NCBI RefSeq assembly: GCF_016714285.1
Contig: NZ_JADJNN010000002.1
Location: 705,001 to 769,000, forward strand
From: Nannocystis sp.
Lineage (GTDB): Bacteria > Myxococcota_A > Polyangia > Nannocystales > Nannocystaceae
Direction: 5' to 3'
DNA: 64,000 nt
The notes below the pieces were generated by a model. The model was not told the DNA's origin and ran no database searches. It was given only the letters and a program-made list of their open reading frames with translations. Shown here in pieces: positions 50,230 to 58,516 of this stretch; the stretch's first letter is position 1, and each line of letters begins with the position of its first letter. The position numbers and the translations under genes were made by a program.

Positions 50230-51579
50230 GTGAAACGCCTCGCCGTTCTTGTCGCCTGCGCCTGCGGGACGCCCGCGCCCGGCGACGAATCGACGAGCAC
50301 GACCGGCACGACCGGCACGACCGGCCCCGACCTGCCGACCACTGCCATCTCGACGACGAGCACCACCGGCGACGACCCCCCGCCGCAGTTCGACCTCCCG
50401 TTCCCCGACTTCCCCGACCCCGCCTGCGAGCAGCAGGAGCTCGCCGACGAGTGCATTGACTACTGCAACAAGGTCGGTATCGGCGAGCCGTGCGGCGCCC
50501 CGCCCCCGCCACAGGCCCCGATTCCCTACCTCCCATTCCTGTTCGACTGCAACTGCGACGACGTCAACAACGTGACGCTCGCGGACCTCGACGATGACGG
50601 CATTGACGACATCGTCGCCAACTGCAACGCCTTCACTCCCCGCATCGCCGTGTGGTTCGGCGCCTCCATGCGTCCGCTCGCCTGCCCGACCCTGTACGCT
50701 ACCGTCGGCGCCACCGGGCTCGCCATCGCCGACTTCGACGGCGACGCCCGTCTCGACATCGTCACCGTCGCCTACGGCTTCGAGACCCTCAGCCTGTTCC
50801 GCGGCCTCGGCAACCGCAAGTTCGCGCCCCAGTCGCTCGTCGCGCTCGTCGCCTGGGAGAGCGAGTCGTTCTTGCGCCTCACTCCCGGCGACCTCGACGC
50901 GGACGGCGACATCGACCTCGTCGCCCGCGGCTTCGACGTCGCCCGCCCGCTCCTCGGGGACGGCGCCGGGTCGTTCTCGCCGGGCCCTTTCGTCACCTTC
51001 CCCAACGCCTACGGCGCGATCGAGGTCGTCGACCTCGACGGCGACGACCGCCTCGACGTCGTCGGCCGCTGCATGGACGCGTTGTGCATCTCCCCGGGCG
51101 ACGGCCAGGGCGGCTTCATCGCGCCTCCGGTCGAGCTCTTCACCGACGAGGACTCCACCATCGACCTCGCCGTCGGCGAGCTCACCGGCGATTCGCACCT
51201 CGACCTGCTCCTCCTCCGCCCCGACGGGCTTGTCCTCGCACCCGGCCTCGGCCCGGCCCAGTTCGGCCCGCGCGTCATCGTCGGCCAGAGCTTCGCCGCC
51301 CAGACCCTCGCGCTCGCTGACCTCGACGGCGACGCTATCCGCGACGTCGTCGTCCACGGCGCCGACTTCCCGCAGTTTCCCGACATGGCCACCACGACCC
51401 TGCTGACAGGTGACCCCGTCCAGGGCTACGCCGTGGTCGCCGCGTTCGCTCACCCGTATTACCCGCTCGCGCCCACCTTCGGGGATTTCAACGGCGACGG
51501 CCGCACCGACCTCGTGTTCGCCCAGCCCGTCGATGCCACGATGGGCGGCGGCGTCCTGTTCCTGGAGAGCGCCCCGTGA
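50230..51579 (+). CDS. FG-GAP/VCBS repeat lipoprotein
   Basis: This protein has 449 residues from GTG 50230. The signal peptide MKRLAVLVACAC is short, with Cys at 10 and 12 as possible lipid sites, followed by a Thr/Ser/Gly linker to about residue 55. From about residue 110 there are at least six D-x-D-x-D-x calcium loops, including DLDDDGIDDIV, DFDGDARLDIVTV, DLDADGDIDLVAR, DLDGDDRLDVVG, DLDGDAIRDVVVH and DFNGDGRTDLVF. It should form a seven-bladed calcium-stabilised propeller outside the cell. Its end overlaps the start of the next gene (GTGA), so both are co-translated. The compositional style matches the lipoprotein at 51576. Confidence 0.85.
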   Translation: MKRLAVLVACACGTPAPGDESTSTTGTTGTTGPDLPTTAISTTSTTGDDPPPQFDLPFPDFPDPACEQQELADECIDYCNKVGIGEPCGAPPPPQAPIPYLPFLFDCNCDDVNNVTLADLDDDGIDDIVANCNAFTPRIAVWFGASMRPLACPTLYATVGATGLAIADFDGDARLDIVTVAYGFETLSLFRGLGNRKFAPQSLVALVAWESESFLRLTPGDLDADGDIDLVARGFDVARPLLGDGAGSFSPGPFVTFPNAYGAIEVVDLDGDDRLDVVGRCMDALCISPGDGQGGFIAPPVELFTDEDSTIDLAVGELTGDSHLDLLLLRPDGLVLAPGLGPAQFGPRVIVGQSFAAQTLALADLDGDAIRDVVVHGADFPQFPDMATTTLLTGDPVQGYAVVAAFAHPYYPLAPTFGDFNGDGRTDLVFAQPVDATMGGGVLFLESAP

Positions 51580-54323
51580 CCCGCCTCGCCATCCTCGCTC
51601 TGCTCGCCGCCTGCGCCCGCCGCCCGTCGGTGACGACGACGGGGTCGTCCGCCGCGACCTCGACCGACACACCGGCCACCGGTACATCCGGCGACACGCC
51701 GACCACCGGTGACGCACCGACCACCGCGACCACGGGCGCCCCCGCCGACGGGCTCGGCGGAGACCTGCTCGCTATCCCCGGCCAGGGCGTCGCCCTCGAC
51801 GACCTCGACGGCGACGGCCACCTCGACCTCGTCCGCCGCCCGTACGACGCCGCCGTCCAGGTCACGCGCGGCCGCGGCGACGGCAGCTTCGATCCGCCGA
51901 TCCGCCTCGGCGACCAGCTCGACAACGGGGGCGGCACCTTCGCCTTCGGCGACCTCGACGGCGACGGCCTGCGCGACACCGTGGTCCTTGGCGGTCACGC
52001 CACCCTCGTGCGCGGTGGCCTCGGCGACGCGTTCGAGACCCTCCACTTCAAGTCCGGCTCCGCCCTCGCGGTCCGCGACGCCGACCTCGACGGCTATGAC
52101 GACCTGTTCCTCACCAGCGGCAACACGCTCCGGCACTACCGCGGCGACGCCAGCGGCTACCTGCTCGAGCAGCCCCTCCTCGGCCTCGGCGGTGAGCCGA
52201 TGGCGATCGCCGCCGCCGACCTCGACGGCGACAACGCGCTGGATCTCGTCATCGCCAACAGCGGCACCGACGACCTCAGCCTCCTGCGCGGCGACGGCGA
52301 CGGCGGCTTCCTGCCGCAGGTCCTGATCTCCGTCGGCGACCAACCCGGGGGCCTGGCGATCGCCGACCTCGACGCCGACGGCCAGCTCGACCTCGCAGTC
52401 GTGGGCATCGACGGCGTGGTCACTCTCCGCGGCCTCGGCGACGCCCAGTTCGCCCCGCCCGTCGGTACCGCCCTCCCCACCAAACACTGGACCGCCACGC
52501 TCGTCGTCTGCCACCTCGACGACGACCCGTTCCCCGACGCCGTCGCCGCATGGGCTCTCAACTACGACGGCTGGCTGCTCGCCCTCCACGGCACCGCCGA
52601 CGCCCGGTTCGTCGCCGACCAGCTCCTCCTCGACGACCGCGTGGTCTACGGCCTCGCCTGCGGCGACGTCGACGAGGACGGCCTCGATGACCTCATCTAC
52701 GAGGGCCACCGCGCCGGCGACAACGGCAACTCCCCTCTGGCTGTGGCGCACCGCTCCATGAACCTGCCCCTTCGGACATGTCTGCTCGGCCTCGCCCTGG
52801 CCTGCAACCCGCCACCCGCGGTCGACAGCTCGGCGACCTCGGCGACCTCCGCGACCTCCGCGACCTCCACGACCTCCACGACCTCCGACACACCCACCAG
52901 CACCGCCGACGCTCCCACCGGCACGACCGGTGCGACCGCCACGACAACCGCCACCACCGGCGGCGTGGAGCCCTCAACCTACGAGTGCGGCGACCAGTCC
53001 GGTGACGCGGTCGCGCTGTCCCTCGGTTCCGCCCACGCGTGCGCCCGCCGCGGCTGCGCCCTGCAGTGCTGGGGCTGCGACATCGCCCGCCAGCTCGGCC
53101 ACCCATACGTCACCGGGACCTGCGACTACGAGTCCGACAAGCCCGCGTGCTGCCTCGGCGACGACGAGGAGCCGGTGGCCTGGGGCGACGTCGACGTCGG
53201 CGCACCGATCGCCCAGGTCTCGGCCACGCGCGGCCGCACCTGCGTCCTCCTCACCGACGGCCGCGTTCGCTGCTGGGGCGAGAACACCTCCGGCGCCCTC
53301 GGCCTCGGCCACGACGTCGACACCCCGCCGCTGTCCCCGCCGTCCGAGCGCCCCGACGTCAAGCTCGGTGCCCCCGCCGTTCACATCGTCACTGCCGGCG
53401 ACCACGCCTGCGCGATCGTCGACGGCGGCGGTGTGCGCTGCTGGGGCGAGGCCGGCCTCGGCCAGCTCGGCCGCGGCAACACCGAGGATATCGGCGACGA
53501 CGAGCTCCCGAGCACCGTCGGCGACCTCGACCTCGGCGCCCCCGCCGTCGCCCTCACCGCCAGCTACGCACACACCTGCGCCCTCCTCGTCGGCGGCGGC
53601 GTGCGCTGCTGGGGCCGGAATTTCCGCGGCGAGCTCGGCTACGGCCACCTCGAGCCGATCGGCGACGACGAGACCCCGGCGAGCGTCGGCGATGTCCCCG
53701 TCGGCGCGCCCGCCGTTCAGATCGACGCCGCGGGACAGCGCACCTGCGTCGTCACCGACACCGGCGGCGTGCGCTGCTGGGGCGCCCGGCCGACCGGTTA
53801 CCCCGCGGATCCCGACAACTGTCCCAACTACGATTGCGACAGCCATCCCACGTGCTGCATCGGCGATGATGAGACCCCCGCCGACGTCGGCGACCTCGAC
53901 GTCGGCGCCCCGGCCCTGCAGGTCGCCCTCGCAGACTTTCACCTCTGCGCCCTCCTCGTCGGCGGCACCGCGCTGTGCTGGGGCACCCCGCACGCCGGCC
54001 TCTACGGCCCCGACGGCCCGTCCTGCTTGCAGTGCGGCACTGACCCGACCTGCTGCTTCGGCGACGACGAACCGCCGTCCGCCGCCCCGAAGATCGACCT
54101 CGGCGTACCCATCCAGGCGCTCGCTACCAGCGACCGATTCACCTGCGCCGTCCTCGTCGGCGGCGAGGTCCGCTGCTGGGGAAGCAATGCCGGCGGCCGC
54201 CTCGGGCTCGGCACCACCCCGCCCGCATGCACGTACAGCAATTGTGCCGCCGGCCCCGAATGCTGCCTCGGTGACGACGAACCACTCACCGCCCTTCCCT
54301 CGGTCCCCGCCTTCGATCTGTGA
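51576..54323 (+). CDS. Fusion of an FG-GAP lipoprotein and an RCC1 lipoprotein
   Basis: A single frame of 915 residues from GTG 51576 holds two complete lipoproteins. Part 1 (1-394) has signal peptide MTRLAILALLAAC, a Thr-rich linker, and calcium loops such as DLDGDGHLDLV, DLDGDGLRDTVV and DEDGLDDLIYE. At residue 395 a new start-like segment MNLPLRTCLLGLALAC is a second signal peptide with lipobox LALAC, followed by its own Ser/Ala/Thr linker. The rest has seven RCC1-type blades of the form TCALLVGGGVRCWG. Either the first stop was lost, giving a fusion with an internal signal, or part 2 is also translated from ATG 52758. The join coincides with a dispersed palindrome (52762-52781). Confidence 0.8.
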   Translation: MTRLAILALLAACARRPSVTTTGSSAATSTDTPATGTSGDTPTTGDAPTTATTGAPADGLGGDLLAIPGQGVALDDLDGDGHLDLVRRPYDAAVQVTRGRGDGSFDPPIRLGDQLDNGGGTFAFGDLDGDGLRDTVVLGGHATLVRGGLGDAFETLHFKSGSALAVRDADLDGYDDLFLTSGNTLRHYRGDASGYLLEQPLLGLGGEPMAIAAADLDGDNALDLVIANSGTDDLSLLRGDGDGGFLPQVLISVGDQPGGLAIADLDADGQLDLAVVGIDGVVTLRGLGDAQFAPPVGTALPTKHWTATLVVCHLDDDPFPDAVAAWALNYDGWLLALHGTADARFVADQLLLDDRVVYGLACGDVDEDGLDDLIYEGHRAGDNGNSPLAVAHRSMNLPLRTCLLGLALACNPPPAVDSSATSATSATSATSTTSTTSDTPTSTADAPTGTTGATATTTATTGGVEPSTYECGDQSGDAVALSLGSAHACARRGCALQCWGCDIARQLGHPYVTGTCDYESDKPACCLGDDEEPVAWGDVDVGAPIAQVSATRGRTCVLLTDGRVRCWGENTSGALGLGHDVDTPPLSPPSERPDVKLGAPAVHIVTAGDHACAIVDGGGVRCWGEAGLGQLGRGNTEDIGDDELPSTVGDLDLGAPAVALTASYAHTCALLVGGGVRCWGRNFRGELGYGHLEPIGDDETPASVGDVPVGAPAVQIDAAGQRTCVVTDTGGVRCWGARPTGYPADPDNCPNYDCDSHPTCCIGDDETPADVGDLDVGAPALQVALADFHLCALLVGGTALCWGTPHAGLYGPDGPSCLQCGTDPTCCFGDDEPPSAAPKIDLGVPIQALATSDRFTCAVLVGGEVRCWGSNAGGRLGLGTTPPACTYSNCAAGPECCLGDDEPLTALPSVPAFDL

Positions 54324-54535
54324 GCAACGGTGGGCCAGGACGTAGGCAAGATCGCCCCGTCAGGTGCCTGGCTGCCGACGCGAGGTGGTCACCAGCGATG
54401 GACCACGGCGCAGGCCACAGGACGGGCGACGCGGGTGACCATCCGCCGGGGGAATGTGGGCACTCCCCGTAGCCCGCCGGTGGCGCCGAATTGTGGCCCA
54501 TCCGCGGGCTATGGCTACGTGCACTGCCGAACGAA

Positions 54536-54925
54536 TCACCACCTTCGTCTCCACTTATCACGGTAGCTCGGTGGGTTTGGAATCGGCTCCTCGGGCTCGC
54601 CGCTTCTCTCGGCGATGAAGGTGCTGGAGTCGCCATCCGTGATCCTGAAACGCCCCTTCAGGCGCCCGTCCTTGCCGAGCTTCACGCTGCCGGTGCCGGA
54701 TACTTGATCGAACTCCCACGCGCCCTCCCAGGTGAACGACACGCCGGTCTTCGTGGCCGTGCAGCTTACGTGGGCCAGGAGCACGAACATCCTGAGCCGG
54801 TCGCCACGACCCGTGAGCGAGAGCAGCGCCGTGCCGCACATGTCGATGTCATCGTTGACCCACTGCGAGGTCTCGAGGATCCGCCACCAACCCCTGTATT
54901 CGTGCGGGATTTCGCCGTCGGACAT
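54536..54925 (-). CDS. Conserved hypothetical protein
   Basis: This 129-residue protein is started at ATG 54925; a TTG twelve bases upstream is an alternative. It opens with YRGWWRILETSQWVNDDIDM, a pattern I recognise from small uncharacterised proteins found in many bacteria, followed by FTWEGAWEFDQVSGTGSVKL and DGRLKGRFRITDGDSSTF, where the G-x-W...D pattern and GDxSxF repeat in the family. A compact beta-barrel is likely and no catalytic residues are obvious. There is no signal peptide. It is convergent with the fusion lipoprotein gene, 212 bp away, and it follows the MerR-like gene in the same direction. Confidence 0.65.
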   Translation of the reverse strand: MSDGEIPHEYRGWWRILETSQWVNDDIDMCGTALLSLTGRGDRLRMFVLLAHVSCTATKTGVSFTWEGAWEFDQVSGTGSVKLGKDGRLKGRFRITDGDSSTFIAERSGEPEEPIPNPPSYRDKWRRRW

Positions 54926-55102
54926 GATGGCCGACAATAGCGGCGGGAGCTTCGGCGGTCATCGTCGCGCGTCCACGTCGAGACTCGGTCTTCGCACGAA
55001 GTGTGTCCGGCACGTCGGTGTGGACCCGTGCGCCCCGTGGTGTCCCGTCCGATGGGCCACCGCGTGGTCGCAGGCACTGATGGAAGGCAGGACCGAGATC
55101 GT

Positions 55103-55438
55103 TCAGGTCCGCGGCGTGCCGAGCTCGCGGAGCAGATCCTTGATGGGCTTCCCGGCGGCAAGCTGCTCGTCGACCCAGTCCGCATCCTTGGCGAGCAGCG
55201 GCGCGACCTCGCGGGCCACTTCCACGAACGGAGACTCACGGAGCGCCTGGCGCACGTATTGCCCGAGCTCGACCGAATAGCCAGGGAACCGCGAGGACGA
55301 GCCGTGAACACCGAGGTGCAGCCTGCGCGGTTGCGGCAGCAGTTCACGCGTGACCCACGTTGCGAGCGTCTGGCGGCTGACGCCGATCGCCGCCGCGAGC
55401 GCGCTTGTTCTGACCTCGGGACGGGCCACGGCCGGCAC
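55103..55438 (-). CDS. MerR-like HTH regulator
   Basis: This 111-residue protein from ATG 55438 has a winged-helix DNA-binding start: RTSALAAAIGVSRQTLATWV, then TRELLPQPRRLHLGVHGSSS and RFPGYSVELGQYVRQAL, the MerR order of helix, wing and Y-x-x-x-x-x-x-L-x-x-I-like helix. The C-terminal helix (SPFVEVAREVAPLLAKDADW) is short and carries no ligand-binding domain or Cys metal site, so it resembles the truncated MerR-like proteins of phages and plasmids. It is divergent from a small gene at 55567, with a repeated operator between, so autoregulation and control of that gene are likely. Confidence 0.75.
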   Translation of the reverse strand: MPAVARPEVRTSALAAAIGVSRQTLATWVTRELLPQPRRLHLGVHGSSSRFPGYSVELGQYVRQALRESPFVEVAREVAPLLAKDADWVDEQLAAGKPIKDLLRELGTPRT

Positions 55439-55479
55439 TCTACCCGGTCGGCCGCGAGCCCGCGCGACACTGTCCGCAC

Positions 55480-55516
55480 TGCACTTTACAGTCTACTTGA
55501 CATGCACTTTACAGTC
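55480..55516. promoter_or_regulatory. Two identical 14-bp operator repeats
   Basis: TGCACTTTACAGTC occurs at 55480-55493 and 55503-55516, 23 bp apart, with TTGACA between them at 55497-55502. The AT-rich block stands out in GC-rich DNA and lies 42 bp upstream of the MerR-like start and 51 bp upstream of the GTG at 55567. The repeats are the probable binding sites of the MerR-like protein. Confidence 0.6.
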
Positions 55517-55566
55517 CGCCAACATCAGCCAAGGCCGATAGGCGGCGCAATGAAAGGCAGGCGACG

Positions 55567-55803
55567 GTGGCTACACATCGGGCAAAGATCACCACGACGG
55601 CCGGGGACTTCGTGTTCGGCGTGCGGGACGCCCTCGGGGTTTGCCCGCTCGCTCCCGTGGCCCAGGACGAGGACGTTCTGATCGAGTTCCTCGACCGGCG
55701 CGGTGTCCTGCGCCGCTACGTATTCCGCACCTTCTCCGAGTTCTTCCACGTGATCCGGGATGCGGCTGTCCAGGTCGACAGGAGGGACACGGGCCATGAG
55801 TGA
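55567..55803 (+). CDS. Small hypothetical protein under the MerR-like operator
   Basis: This encodes 78 residues from GTG 55567. The sequence MATHRAKITTTAGDFVFGVR, then DALGVCPLAPVAQDEDVLIE and RYVFRTFSEFFHVIRDAAVQ, is protein-like with amphipathic strands and helices, but no family is recognised. It is divergent from the MerR-like regulator and shares its operator, so it is likely the regulated target. Oddly, after the TGA at 55801-55803 the same frame stays rich in G/C at third codon positions for about 150 bp (HPDIDAAKQDERGVPLEHEV...), suggesting a longer ancestral gene or a recent stop mutation. Confidence 0.55.
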   Translation: MATHRAKITTTAGDFVFGVRDALGVCPLAPVAQDEDVLIEFLDRRGVLRRYVFRTFSEFFHVIRDAAVQVDRRDTGHE

Positions 55804-55965
55804 CACCCGGACATCGACGCCGCGAAGCAGGACGAGCGCGGCGTCCCTCTCGAGCATGAGGTCGCCGGCTTCGAGGTGGAGGTGGACCATGCCCACGGCG
55901 CCCGCGAGCTGGATGCTGAGTCCCCGGTCGCCAATGCCGGCGTCCGCACCAGCGAGAGCCCTCGG

Positions 55966-56769
55966 CTACGGCGACCCAAGGCGCAAAGTGATGCTTGCCT
56001 CGGCGTACGCTGGGGCGCGTCCAAACCTCGCCGTCAGCAGGACGCCGCGCACACAATACCACAGTCGTGGCGAGCGAACGCCCGATCGCGGCGCGATGGA
56101 TGCGACGGTTGAACCACGGACGGTCAGGTCTGCGATAATCCGCCTATCGGCGTCCTGGCCGCGTTCGATGGCTTCGCTGTGACATCGCCTGAGCTGTTCT
56201 TGCAGGGGTACGATCGCTGCGCGCACATCGACCTCCGACAGACCGCGGGTTCCGACTACGTACTCAAGCGTCACCGACGGTCGGGCAACATTGTTTGGTG
56301 GAGCGCGAGCGCGAGGATCGCTACGGCGAGGTCGCCGCGCCACGATCTCGGCGTTCGTCGACGGTGGAGCGGCGAGAACAGCCACTTCGCTCGGCGTGCG
56401 AAGGGGGTCAGCCGCCGCCACGGGCGCGAGCGGCTCGGACGCAGGGACCGGGATCACTGGTCCCTCGGGAGCAACGATGGCCGCGTCGTACGTGGCCTCT
56501 GCTGGGAGGAATTCCCGTGCCGTCCACCACGCCCCACCGGCGAGCACGGCGGCTGTCAGCGAGGCCACGATCCACCGGGTCGGCCGACCCCTCCGGGTTG
56601 GCAGATCCTCCACGATCGCGTTCCGTGGGGAGATGGGGACGTCCGGGATCGGCACAAGCGCAACGCGGGGGCCGAGCCCCTCCCGCAGTTCGACGACCAC
56701 CCCTTGATGCTGGAAGCGAAGCCCGGCCACGTCGCATGCCACAGCCGAAGGCTTCGAATCCCGATCCAT
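55966..56769 (-). CDS. Membrane protein with AgmX/PglI-like C-terminal domain
   Basis: This 267-residue protein starts at ATG 56769, with GGAGG eleven bases upstream. An N-terminal cytoplasmic part (about 60 residues) with VAGLRFQHQGVVVELREGLG precedes one membrane helix (WIVASLTAAVLAGGAWW), a Pro/Ala linker, and a C-terminal domain at about 170-265: VRAAIVPLQEQLRRCHSEAI, then ADRRIIADLTVRGSTVASIA and YCVRGVLLTARF. This matches the AgmX_PglI_C pattern (R...L..C...G.V...V...G.V......C....L....F) of myxobacterial gliding and envelope proteins. It is divergent from the MoxR operon across 86 bp and may work with it at the envelope. Confidence 0.7.
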   Translation of the reverse strand: MDRDSKPSAVACDVAGLRFQHQGVVVELREGLGPRVALVPIPDVPISPRNAIVEDLPTRRGRPTRWIVASLTAAVLAGGAWWTAREFLPAEATYDAAIVAPEGPVIPVPASEPLAPVAAADPLRTPSEVAVLAAPPSTNAEIVARRPRRSDPRARAPPNNVARPSVTLEYVVGTRGLSEVDVRAAIVPLQEQLRRCHSEAIERGQDADRRIIADLTVRGSTVASIAPRSGVRSPRLWYCVRGVLLTARFGRAPAYAEASITLRLGSP

Positions 56770-56855
56770 TCTCTTCCTCCGAGCTGTTTTTTATCAACTC
56801 AGAGCGGGGGTGACGAGCACCATAGCCGACATGAACGACGTTATATTTCTCGCGT

Positions 56856-57194
56856 TTGATGGTGAAATGGCCGGCCTCGGAGGGCTCCGGACTGGTGTCC
56901 GAGAACCGGGTGTGCGAAGGTGCCGGGACTTTGGGGTCCAAGTCGATCTGCGTGCTTGCGTTGTTCGCGTCCGGATGGTTCGCACAGGCACTCGATGCAC
57001 GCGCGACGGAGCCGAACCCCCATGAGGTCACGATCGGCACACAGTATGCCCTTAAGGTCGGCATGAGTGGCGAATGTCATGATTCGGGTTGCAGCGGCGG
57101 GGGGACGAAGGAGATCGACGATCTCGGACGCGAGGACCCGGAACTCGTTGTCACGCTTCAAATCAAGCCAGCGGGTTCGAATGTCACGTTCTGA
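56856..57194 (+). CDS. Exported small protein, first gene of the MoxR operon
   Basis: This encodes up to 112 residues; the start is uncertain. A likely signal peptide is LGSKSICVLALFASGWFAQA ending in LDARA. The mature part TEPNPHEVTIGTQYALKVGM, then SGECHDSGCSGGGTKEIDDL and LVVTLQIKPAGSNVTF, contains a Cys pair in a Gly-rich loop. It stops just where a second frame (57181-57369) begins with a sequence that would continue the same beta-rich pattern. A +1 frameshift would join them into one exported protein. The function is unknown. Codon bias is weaker than in neighbouring lipoprotein genes. Confidence 0.5.
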   Translation: MMVKWPASEGSGLVSENRVCEGAGTLGSKSICVLALFASGWFAQALDARATEPNPHEVTIGTQYALKVGMSGECHDSGCSGGGTKEIDDLGREDPELVVTLQIKPAGSNVTF

Positions 57195-57369
57195 ACTGCC
57201 CTTCCTCGTCGGAGCGCCTTTCGTTCCTCCCATCAGCGGCCAGATCCAGGTCGAGTTGAATGATGACGTGAAGCGCACGATCAAGGAGCATGCAAGGGAG
57301 CAATGCGCCAACTTCGAGGTCAAGCATTTGTCTCTGACATCCGTCGACCCGCGAGGGACCCAGCCGTGA
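57181..57369 (+). CDS. Continuation or overlapping small gene in the MoxR operon
   Basis: Sixty-two residues run from ATG 57181, overlapping the preceding frame by 14 bp: MSRSELPFLVGAPFVPPISG, then QIQVELNDDVKRTIKEHARE and QCANFEVKHLSLT. It lacks a ribosome-binding site, and its first strand would naturally extend the previous product, so it is probably the C-terminal part of the same protein after a frameshift. Its stop overlaps the next gene start (GTGA), as do other gene joints of this operon, which supports it being the genuine 3' end. Confidence 0.5.
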   Translation: MSRSELPFLVGAPFVPPISGQIQVELNDDVKRTIKEHAREQCANFEVKHLSLTSVDPRGTQP

Positions 57370-57614
57370 GCGACCCGACAAATCCCTTCGAAACGAAACA
57401 AACCGTGAATAATGTGCACCGCGCAGGCTTTATCGCCGATCTGGCGTTTGCATTCTGCGTCGTCTGGCTGGCGTTGTGGCGCGCCGAACTTTCACCGTCA
57501 TGCCCGGGTCGATCTGGGCCAGCTGGTGGCCTGCCGTGGTCCTCGGCGGTCTACTCGTGGTCGCCATCAGCATCGGCATGGCGCATCGACGTCCGCGTGC
57601 TTTCTTCCCTGTGA
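57366..57614 (+). CDS. N-terminal membrane segment of a MoxR-operon protein
   Basis: From GTG 57366 the frame reads MSDPTNPFETKQTVNNVHRA, then one membrane helix GFIADLAFAFCVVWLALWR, before turning into non-protein-like sequence. A second frame starting at 57476 continues with another helix and a long soluble region. The GTGA overlap with the previous gene supports this start. I infer that 57366-58516 is one gene whose frame is broken around 57480-57500 (a -1 or +2 change); two overlapping genes are the alternative. Confidence 0.5.
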   Translation: MSDPTNPFETKQTVNNVHRAGFIADLAFAFCVVWLALWRAELSPSCPGRSGPAGGLPWSSAVYSWSPSASAWRIDVRVLSSL

Positions 57615-58516
57615 CGCTGCGCTGGAGTTGCCTGACGGCCTGTCTGATCCTGCCGGTATGGATCGTATTCTCGATCGCCGATGCCATCCCGCCGGCGATC
57701 CTTGGTAGCGCCGCGAACCAACTGCGGGTCGGTGGCGCCGAGATGCGGACCGCGGCGAAAACGCCGGAGCAGATTCGAGAGGCCGAGAAGGTCATTGAGA
57801 CGAGTGAGGCGCTCGAGCGTCTGGCGTCAGCGCTGGACGCCGCGAAGGAGCGCGGGATCGAGGTGCCGCGCAAAGACCTGACGGCGTTGGGCTTCGCTCC
57901 GGAGGTCGTCGCGGAACTCCATCCGGCCACCAAGGATATACTCGAGCAGGGCGCCGGGCTCATGGCGCTGCAGCAAGAGGGACTCCCGCCGCCTCCCGGG
58001 TTCTCGGACCTGATGCGGGAGTTTGGCCTCGATAATCCGCTGATTCAGACGGCTCTGCTCGGGCTTGCCGCGGCGACCCTCGGCCCGCTACTCGGTGTGT
58101 CGCCTGCGCTGGTTCAAGCAGTGCTACAGGCGCTGTTGATTGATGGCGGGCTGACCTGGGACAACCTCTTCGAGGTCACTGTCGCGCTCGCGTTGTCGAC
58201 TACCAAGGCCGGGAACATCTCGGCGACTCTATTCAAGCGAAACATCAAAAACGTCCGGCTGGGCCGTGAGGTCATGACGAAGCTTCACGAGCGGCTCACG
58301 TCGCGCGGTGTCTCTCCCGACGGCGAGGGCATGCGAACGCTGCGTGACGCCGGATCCGGAGCCTCGAGCACCCGGCGCACCCCGGCTTGCGAGCAAGCGA
58401 TCGCGGCAGTCGGGGCCACGCAAACGGACCGAGCTTCGTTCCGGCCGAAGCTCCAGAGGGCATGCCCCGAGCTCACTCCCCAAGAGATCGATGACATCCT
58501 CGGAGTACGTCCATGA
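57476..58516 (+). CDS. Membrane protein of the MoxR operon, unknown function
   Basis: This encodes 346 residues from GTG 57476; ATG 57500 is another start, and the true N-terminus may be the frame beginning at 57366. Two hydrophobic helices follow (WWPAVVLGGLLVVAISIGMA and LTACLILPVWIVFSIADAIP). The soluble part is helical and rich in Ala/Leu/Glu (EQIREAEKVIETSEALERLA), with a short hydrophobic hairpin LLGLAAATLGPLLGVSPALV that could be a re-entrant segment, and a C-terminal helix PKLQRACPELTPQEIDDILG. No domain was recognised. It is coupled to the ATPase gene by ATGA at 58513, so it probably acts as that ATPase's membrane partner. Confidence 0.65.
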   Translation: MARRTFTVMPGSIWASWWPAVVLGGLLVVAISIGMAHRRPRAFFPVTLRWSCLTACLILPVWIVFSIADAIPPAILGSAANQLRVGGAEMRTAAKTPEQIREAEKVIETSEALERLASALDAAKERGIEVPRKDLTALGFAPEVVAELHPATKDILEQGAGLMALQQEGLPPPPGFSDLMREFGLDNPLIQTALLGLAAATLGPLLGVSPALVQAVLQALLIDGGLTWDNLFEVTVALALSTTKAGNISATLFKRNIKNVRLGREVMTKLHERLTSRGVSPDGEGMRTLRDAGSGASSTRRTPACEQAIAAVGATQTDRASFRPKLQRACPELTPQEIDDILGVRP

